In this document: in pieces, positions 57,568-64,000 of the stretch
How the letters are laid out: every line of letters starts with the position of its first letter
How positions within the stretch are numbered: position 1 is the stretch's first letter
Assembly: GCA_036245525.1 (NCBI GenBank)
Contig: BTPG01000007.1
Location: 126,215,640-126,279,639, forward strand
Direction of reading: 5' to 3'
Length of the DNA: 64,000 nt
Origin: Semisulcospira habei
Taxonomy: Eukaryota > Mollusca > Gastropoda > Semisulcospiridae
Notes under the pieces: model-generated
What the model saw: the letters and a program-made list of their open reading frames with translations, nothing else
Told to the model about the DNA's origin: nothing
Databases searched by the model: none
Program-made: the position numbers and the translations under genes

Positions 57568-58689
57568 CTGACAGGCCAGCATGTAAAAACAGTATTTCTT
57601 CATCCTTTTGCAGTCCACGGTCTGGTGAAACACCACGAGCGCCGGTTCCATCCCTTGCTGGCCCCCGAACACGCACCACAGGTCAGAGGTCGAGGCGCGC
57701 CTGCTGAGCGGTCCGAGAGCGATCATGCGCACGTGCGCCTCTTTGCCTCTGTCGTCAAAGAACGCCGAATAGATACTGACGTCAGCGATTTCGCGGAAGT
57801 TGGCGGCGATTTCGCTGACGGTGATGTTAAACATTTTGACTGTGAGGGGAGGGGCCGGGGTCCAGGGGTTTGTCGTGGCGGGGAGGTGTTGGAGACGGTC
57901 TGCCAGATTGTTATGGTTGGAATCCGCGTGAAGATCGTCTGGAGAGCCGTCAGGAGACAACCAAACCCCGGGATTGCTGTTCTTCTGTTTCAGCATATCT
58001 GGCTGAATCTCGTCTGGAGCTGCAACGCTCTTATCTTCTACAGCCACATCTCCATTGTTAGTGTCAGTCTTGGGTGACTCTTCAGTCTTCGGCCTTTTAT
58101 TGGAATCACCGCGTCCGACGGTTTCAGGAACTGCCGCTTGAGAATGAAAGAGAACGTCCCGTTCTCTTTCATTCTCAAACTGCAGTTCCTGAGACCGTCG
58201 GTTAACTCTAGTCTCGTCTTTAAGGTCCTCAAACACCTGGACGCTTTCCGGAGGGTCGGCCGGCTGTGTGTCCTTGACGAAGGTCCCCGGGGGTGCGTCC
58301 TCCACCACGACGTTGACCTGCTGGGGCTGGGGCTGGGACAGTTTTTTCCTGATCACCCGGGGCTCGGGCTGCTGCTGGAGGGCCAGGTCGAGATCCTCGG
58401 GCAGAAGTACGCTGTCAGCGGCACGTTTGTCCTCGCCTCCTCCCTCTTCGCCGCCTTCCGCAAGGTTAGCATGACCTTGATCACTCCTGCCGTCTATTTT
58501 GCTAAGCACCACGCCGTGATTCTCCCCAGCAGGGACTGGGGGAGCTGCATTGTGGGATCCAGCTGTTGTGGTGGTCGCAGTTTGGTCGAACCAGTCGCTG
58601 GCGTTGAGAAGGAGGACGATGGCGTAGCAGACGAGCACGAAGCATGCGCCTCTCTTCACGCGCCTTCGCAAACGCGTCATTTCCGGCAC
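57568..58689 (-). CDS. GT92 (DUF23) glycosyltransferase, exon 1
   Basis: First coding exon, 1122 bp, 374 codons, starting at ATG 58689 (MPEMTRLRRRVKRG). A basic cytoplasmic head is followed by a single hydrophobic segment at residues 15-29 (ACFVLVCYAIVLLLN), the signal anchor of a type II Golgi membrane protein. Residues 35-275 are a hydrophilic, Pro/Glu/Asp-rich stem with little complexity. The globular part begins near residue 285 (NITVSEIAANFREIADVSIY) and runs through SAFFDDRG, LWCVFGGQQG and the Cys-containing CKRMKKYCFYMLACQ. The exon ends at CAG|GTACGA in phase 0. A near-perfect palindrome occupies codons 163-192 in the stem (separate entry). A pyrimidine-rich AG acceptor (exon side starting at 58769) suggests an upstream 5' UTR exon. 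Exon and start are well supported. Confidence 0.82.
58115..58201. repeat. Near-perfect palindrome inside GT92 exon 1
   Basis: Left arm 58115-58156 and right arm 58160-58201 are 42-base inverted repeats with three mismatches around a 3-base loop; the inner 19 base pairs are exact. The whole structure is translated in frame as codons 163-192 of the GT92 stem region, without a stop. It is not a copy of the intergenic PAL families seen here. Confidence 0.85.
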
Positions 58690-58769
58690 GCGCTTGCTTC
58701 CACATCAAGACTTTAGTACTTGTTTTTTTGTCACTCTTCGGTCTTCTCTCGTCAGTTCCACCTTTGTGT
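58690..58769 (-). other. Possible 5' UTR part of the GT92 gene
   Basis: Read on the minus strand, a T-rich tract ends in tgtcgcag at 58770, followed by about 80 bases without an in-frame ATG leading to the GT92 start codon. This is the layout of a spliced 5' UTR exon fused to the first coding exon. It is an inference from one acceptor-like site; the partner donor to the right was not identified. Confidence 0.3.
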
Positions 58770-58871
58770 CTGCGACAGAAAAAAATGAAGTTAGTAGTGA
58801 GATTTAGAACGAAAAATCGAATTCGTTTGGTTTCGGTCCTACGATACGCAACCGGCTACACGTACCGTTGA

Positions 58872-59490
58872 TGCGGCTTAGATGGCAAACGAAAGCCGTA
58901 TCGTTAATGCAAGGAAGGTAACACTTCGCGGACACACACTCTACTTGTAGCTGTATCGCTTCATCGGATGTCGCTATCGATTTCTGCCGACTGACGCGGA
59001 AAAAATTAACAAATAAGTCATGTGTGCCTTCGCATACACAATAGAAGTGAATTATCAACCATGCCAAATAAATTTATGAGATGGTGGATGCGTAAACAGC
59101 GACAGTCAAAGTGAATCGAGGCAGCCGGGTCGAAGCGATGACCGTCATCTTGCAGGCTTCGCAGCGACAGCCGCTGAAAGTGGGGTTAAGAAAACTGGAA
59201 TAAACGCACCTTTTAGTGATACTTTAGTGATAATTGTTGATCAGGTACATTCCTAAAATGACCCTCCAGCTTAAATCTTACACGATATTGTGTCGCATCA
59301 AAGACCTTTAGCTATAATCTAGCTACGAAAGTCGTTTCGTGAAAACTGACAATTTGACGAAGATTTCCGACCGAAGTCGTCTACGTTCGTAAGGCGGTAC
59401 ACACAGTCTGGTAACGTCCCTAACGAAACGCACTTGGTTTGTCTTCTAATTCTCCCTATTTAGTCATTTATTTTGCGTAAGGCTTTCGGC
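58872..59490. other. GT92 upstream region, nothing certain
   Basis: Expected to hold the GT92 promoter or a 5' UTR exon, but no TATA box or clear motif was identified. Confidence 0.4.
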
Positions 59491-59493
59491 TAT

Positions 59494-59698
59494 TAACCCC
59501 TTCCCTGCTATTGTACGTACACTGTACGTACATTTTTGTTTCTGAATCTTGGTTCATTCAACGACCAAAAGGCATACCGGCCAAGAAACATGGACACAAA
59601 TTGGTCTCAGCAAGAGGCATAGATCTATGTCTCATGAGGATCTATGTCTCTTGCAGTTAGATCGTGTTCACTTTTTTCTCGGCAGTCAAGGGAGTAAC
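59494..59698. mobile_element. Full PAL-A element with internally deleted palindrome
   Basis: TTAAccccttccctgc at 59494 to cggcagtcaagggagtaa at 59696; the hairpin (59610-59654) has lost its centre. Confidence 0.72.
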
Positions 59699-59845
59699 TC
59701 TCAGAAAATTTGAAGTGCGTCCCAATTTAAATCGAAGACAAGGATCACAAATGCAGCAAAGAACACCACGAAAATAAACATGTTTCTTTCATCTTGGCTT
59801 CTTCTTTCGTTTTCTCCGTTGTACAACATGTGGAATACTCCCAAG

Positions 59846-59951
59846 GTAGACCCATAGGGGAGTACGCCACAAGTATACTTCTGTTCAAATCAGATGTTGT
59901 AGACCCACTAGAGGAGTACGCCACAAGTTCACTTCTATTCAAATGAGATGC
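59846..59951. repeat. 53-bp tandem duplication
   Basis: Two units starting gtagaccca, with gagtacgccacaagt shared; the second unit runs into the palindrome at 59925-59981. Confidence 0.75.
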
Positions 59952-59981
59952 GACGCATCTCATTTGAATAGAAGTAAACTT
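59925..59981. repeat. Isolated palindrome
   Basis: 28-base arms around one base; core ACTTCTATTCAAATGAGATG is exact. Confidence 0.85.
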
Positions 59982-60316
59982 ACGGCGTCTATCCGGATAG
60001 TCCACCTGCAAACGGTGCGGGTTTCTATAGTAGTGAAATGTTTTAATGCACACTGCACGATATAGACACGGGCACAAAACTCTTTGGTCTGGGCACGAAC
60101 CGCCGCGGTCTTCTGGAGCGGAATTTCAAAAGCTAACATCCCTTTTGTCCATTCATTGTGTTGCTGCCATGAACGCAGACGCAACAAAGACAGCTGCTTG
60201 TCCTGATTAAATCCGTCTGACGTAAATTGTGAAAAGACAAGTACAGTGCACTATTTAACCCCCTTTATTGCTGGACGTTTAACCCTTATAACAGCAAGTA
60301 AAAGCACTTAGTGTAT

Positions 60317-60370
60317 GCAGGAGGCATAGATCCTCTGTCGCGGGGGCTCATGAGGATCTGTGTCTCTTGT
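60317..60370. repeat. PAL-A palindrome, shortened
   Basis: gcaggaggcatagatcctct joined to cgggggctcatgaggatctg. Confidence 0.68.
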
Positions 60371-60515
60371 TGTCTCAATACATCATTCTGTTCCTTGCGC
60401 GGAATTGTTATATGGCTTTTCAGACTCATACAGTAGAACCTGCTTGAAGCGTCCACCTTCCTTGTAAGAATGAAGTGGTCTTTAAAGACAGCCGTTCACT
60501 CAAGAGGTCAGTGTT

Positions 60516-60573
60516 ATCTGTCACTAAAGACCATCATTTAAAGCCACCTAAATGATGGTCTTTAGTGACAGAT
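60516..60573. repeat. Palindrome, family M
   Basis: Exact 25-base arms ATCTGTCACTAAAGACCATC... around AAGCCACC. A relative is at 34605-34652. Confidence 0.88.
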
Positions 60574-60929
60574 GATTTCTCATAAGGGTGGTCGCTCAAT
60601 AAAGGTTCTACATATATATATATATAATGTGTAAAAGCACTCTATGACCACTAGCAGTGAAGGGATACCAGTATATGATTTCCTCCTTTCTTGAAAAAAA
60701 AAGAGAGAAATAAAGGGGAAAAAATAGATAAAAAATTGGACAGAAACAGGTATAAACAAGCTCGCATACGCCATGCGGTTTAAAGGCCTGTCAGACGAAA
60801 ATTATGCTACATGTCTTCCGCCACACCCTTAATAAAACTAGGTGCAATTTTATCTCAGCGCAAATCCCATATCACCCCGAGTGCGTAGGACATAAAATAA
60901 TAATTTAAAATAAAGAGGAAACGTTACAC

Positions 60930-61080
60930 GTTTAGGGCTTAACTTCTTTTGTCCACCACGAAGGTGATTTCAAACACTGGGCACCGAAATAGGATCTGAA
61001 ATTTGTTTGACCCCAGCTGGATTCGAATCCGGGATCTCTCGGACGAGAGTCGAAAGCTCTACCACCGAGGCACCAATAAA
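60930..61080 (-). mobile_element. tRNA-derived SINE, second family
   Basis: Minus-strand copy with A box tggtagagctttcgactctc and B box ggattcgaatccagctgggg; tail gttaagccctaaacgtg. It stands head-to-head with the copy at 61168. Confidence 0.78.
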
Positions 61081-61167
61081 GAAAGAGAGAATATTATTAT
61101 TTTTCAGAGACAAATAAATAAAGTCTGAAGGCGAGAATGTGTCATGCGTTCATGAGTTCCTCCTTTT

Positions 61168-61330
61168 GGGGAGCTGGCTGGCTCAGGTGATGGGGCTTTC
61201 GACTCTCGTCTAAAAGGTCACGGGATCGAATCCAGCTGGGCTCAAAATTTGTTCAGACCCTATCTCGGTGCCCCGTCTTTGAAATCACCTTCGTGGAGGA
61301 CAAAAGGCGTAAAGCTCTAAACGCTTAGCG
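61168..61330 (+). mobile_element. tRNA-derived SINE, second family
   Basis: Plus-strand copy: gctggctcaggtgatggggc head, B box-like gggatcgaatccagctgggc, body caaaatttgttcagacccta and tail ggcgtaaagctctaaacgct. Confidence 0.78.
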
Positions 61331-61417
61331 TTCCGTTCTCTTTTATCCATCTACCCTATCAGTTGCCTGTGTTGCCTCAGTGCGTTCATCTGTCCTTCTA
61401 TCCGTACGATTACTCAC

Positions 61418-61515
61418 AGTAAGCAGTCGCCATCGGGCCGTCGTCGGTCGCAGTGGGCCCGCGCACAGCCGTGCGCGGGCCCACTGCGGCTGAAGTCGGC
61501 CCGAGGGAGTCTCGC
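61418..61515. repeat. PAL-G palindrome
   Basis: catcgggccgtcgtcggtcg / cggctgaagtcggcccgagg; GCGCACAGCCGTGCGC centre. Confidence 0.85.
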
Positions 61516-62012
61516 TCAATGACAGGGTAACAACCATGACCAGCTAAAAGGCCTTCTCACACCTTAACGTAATAACTCATTTCTGTTTGTACTGTATTTC
61601 AGTGACGCCCGCCCCGTTTTTCACGCAATGGAGGTGCTTATGCGACAAGACATTTTTCGTTTGAAGTCTGTGGTCGCATGAAGGGCATGTGGCTTTTTTT
61701 GTTTTATTACGCGTAATATTGCATAGCTCCACTCGAGATATGCCCTCGAGAGTTCGCCAGTCAGTGACAGTTATAAGATCTTTTATACCCACTACAGGAG
61801 AAAGGTCGATCAAGGTGGCTCAACATTAGTGCCTGTGTCTTTTTTTATTTCCTTGCTCCACTGAAGATAGTGTTTTATTGTTTTTGATGTTGTTGTTGTT
61901 TTTATTGTATTGTTTTTGTTTATTGTTTTTTGTTGTTGTTTTTTTGTGTTGTTGTTTTGTTTGTTTTTTTGTCTTGAGGGGTAGGGGGCATTTTGGTGTG
62001 TGTGTGTTTGTG

Positions 62013-62014
<2 letters not shown>

Positions 62015-62084
<70 letters not shown>
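62015..62084. repeat. (TG)n microsatellite
   Basis: About 35 TG units after a T/G-rich stretch. Confidence 0.93.
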
Positions 62085-62085
<1 letters not shown>

Positions 62086-62175
62086 ACGCACGCGCTGTTG
62101 TTGTTATTGTTGTTTTCCAGTGTATGACCATTAGTGAGAATTTGGGGACATTACACAACCAGTTTGGGAATAAAG

Positions 62176-62273
62176 TCGACCATGATCACGCAAGGGTAGT
62201 GCCTGGCTATATTGTTGCCATGGGAAGGGCGACAAGCAAATCAAGCATTACCCGTGGGGTATCATGGTCGAGT
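62176..62273. repeat. PAL-B palindrome, strongly decayed
   Basis: tcgaccatgatcacgcaagg / tatcatggtcga ends pair; the middle does not. Confidence 0.6.
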
Positions 62274-62535
62274 CATGACGTGCAGGTGGTATGCGAATGT
62301 AATATGACCTAACACTGACTGTGGCCGTTATAACAAAAAATGCCTAGACTACCTGGAGTGGCGAAACGCACATGTATTTTAAAAAAAAAAACAACACAAA
62401 GACATGCCTATACTACCTGGTGTGACAGGGGTATGTTTTCAGCGGGGTTAGAGCAGGTCAGCATGTTCAAGATTTCAGTTCTTGGTAAGATTACAGTAGA
62501 TAGCATTAATACTAGCAAAAGGATCACAGTAGTTT

Positions 62536-62601
62536 GCAAGAGACATAGATCCTCATGAGCCCCCACAGTTGCGGGGGCTCACGAGGATCTATGCCTCTTG
62601 T
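62536..62601. repeat. PAL-A palindrome
   Basis: gcaagagacatagatcctca with CCCCCACAGTTGCGGGGG centre. Confidence 0.83.
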
Positions 62602-62872
62602 GGACCCTAATTTTCATCAGTGTTCCTCAGTGAGACGAAGTCTGCAACCTGCAATGGACTAACGTGTTCTTGAGTTAGCGAGTGTGCGATATGTATTACA
62701 CCCGCGCATGCAATGCCATGACAGTAGTGATGGAACACGAACGGAAGGACGCAATCTGTTAAGACGACCACCTGCGTAAGGTGACCGTGCACCTGTCTGA
62801 GCAGACCAGTCCCACTGTCTTCCTTCTGCTACTTAGCTAACCCTATGCAAGGAGTCCTCCTGACTAATCCAA

Positions 62873-63140
62873 CTACGCAAAGGACATCGGGCCGTAGTCG
62901 GCCCGCGCACTGATAGTTGTTTGCGTGCTGGGATGCAACTCCTGTTTGACAGTCCCATGCGTGATGGCTTTAAACCAGTTTGATTGTACGGTGTATTCTC
63001 CATGGATAGCGCGCATACGACAATTCAAGACGGTGGGAGCTGGAAGTGAAAAAGAAAGAAAAACCACAGTGCGTTGCAGACAGCGAGCAATAGATTCTCG
63101 AGGCGACGTCATGCCGGCTAAGGCAGACTTCGGCCCGAGA
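62873..63140. repeat. PAL-G element with ~200-base centre
   Basis: acatcgggccgtagtcggcc at the left and gcagacttcggcccgagaat at the right bound unrelated sequence. Confidence 0.5.
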
Positions 63141-63519
63141 ATTTTTGCCCTTGAAGTGAAAGAAGTGACACACATACATGCCACCCCTTTTGTCAAATTC
63201 TCACACTGAGGTCAGCCTAAACCTACAGCTGTAACTACCAAGGCGTCTAGCTTGTAAAGCAGTTTAGCAGCGAGCAGGCACTCGAATTTAAACCAACTAT
63301 GTGGAGTTTGACTGGCCACGGCGGACAAACTTGCTGTCCAGGCAGAAATCGCACAGGGCCTTCCCCTTCAAAGATTCAAAATTGATAATGTGGCAAGAAA
63401 TCTAAGGAAGCGTGTCCAGGAAAAACAATGACAGTCGAGCACATCACAATGTGGATCGTTTTCGAAATACTGAGGTGCCTGACTAACCCGTTTTGTGAAA
63501 ATATGAACACCACCCAACT

Positions 63520-63585
63520 GCAAGAGGTATAGATCCTCATGAGCCCCCACAGTTGCGGGGGCTCATGAGGACCTATGCCTCTTGC
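63520..63585. repeat. PAL-A palindrome
   Basis: Same CCCCCACAGTTGCGGGGG centre as 62536; a few arm mismatches. Confidence 0.83.
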
Positions 63586-64000
63586 TGACACCACTTTGAA
63601 TACACGTTCCTTGGGGTATTTTTGTTTGTTTGTTTTTTTGTCTTGAATTATCGAAGATTGCAGAAACACAGTCTGAGTCAGAACAGTCTGGACGGGTTGT
63701 TTGCAATGCTGTGTAAGCATCAACAACAGCAAAAACAACTTCACATTGAGGAACGCACGTTTTGGGGATAGAGGCGCAGAGAGTGGCAGATGAGTGGGCC
63801 TACTGTATACCTGAAGGATCTGTTTTAATACAGGTAAACACTGGTATACTATCGAAATTCGAAATCAAATCTGGGCAGACTTCTGAGATAAAGTACAAGA
63901 CCGTCTAGACGTTTTCAAGCGCAAAAGATATCATCTTGAACTTACTGAACTGAAACTAAATCTTAGTGAAATAATGTTCTGTATTCCAGTGCACTTCTCC

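Noticed and set aside
57625..58716. Plus-strand ORFs opposite GT92 exon 1
   Set aside because: Antisense shadows of a well-supported coding exon.

Overview
This is animal nuclear DNA, most likely from a mollusc and probably a gastropod. Introns have GT-AG boundaries. tRNA-derived SINEs, LINE fragments and long microsatellites (GT, CT, ATT, TAAA) are common. One gene is a GT92 (DUF23) glycosyltransferase, a family expanded in molluscs. Species cannot be read from the sequence. There are no operons, Shine-Dalgarno sites or CRISPR arrays. Base composition is moderate with AT-rich patches.

Genes are sparse. (1) A minus-strand coiled-coil protein resembling JAKMIP starts at 26526, with exons 26257-26526 and 24447-25388; both splice junctions are in phase 0 and later exons are not visible. 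(2) A complete two-exon minus-strand GT92 gene (exons 57568-58689 and 55533-56540; about 709 residues) encodes a Golgi type II membrane glycosyltransferase. (3) A possible promoter with a short first coding exon lies at 19372-19494 on the plus strand, and a weak terminal exon at 29088-29255 on the minus strand.

The rest is mostly repeats. A 5'-truncated non-LTR retrotransposon (41816-44319) has an 11-bp target duplication and one frameshift. It sits inside a larger element bounded by ~105-bp inverted repeats (41654-44983). Three 3' fragments of a CR1/L2-like LINE, three SINE families (several with clear target duplications) and a 21-bp minisatellite (7622-8336) were also recognised.

The most striking content is dozens of near-perfect palindromes. 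They fall into families named here PAL-A to PAL-K. Many lie in 60-230 bp elements bounded by TTAA followed by CCC or CYC, as expected for piggyBac-like nonautonomous elements. In several places two families abut and share one TTAA. Within a copy the two arms often carry the same private substitutions, so arms appear to be homogenised within a copy. A further perfect-type hairpin lies inside the coding sequence of the GT92 gene.

Layout: 1-19 kb palindromes, minisatellite and LINE/SINE remnants; 19.4-20.9 kb possible promoter and AT-rich foldback; 21-24.4 kb LINE/SINE nest; 24.4-26.5 kb JAKMIP-like gene; 26.6-41 kb palindrome-rich intergenic DNA; 41.6-45 kb nested foldback plus LINE; 45-55 kb SINEs, CT tracts and palindromes; 55.5-58.8 kb GT92 gene; 59-64 kb palindromes and an inverted SINE pair.
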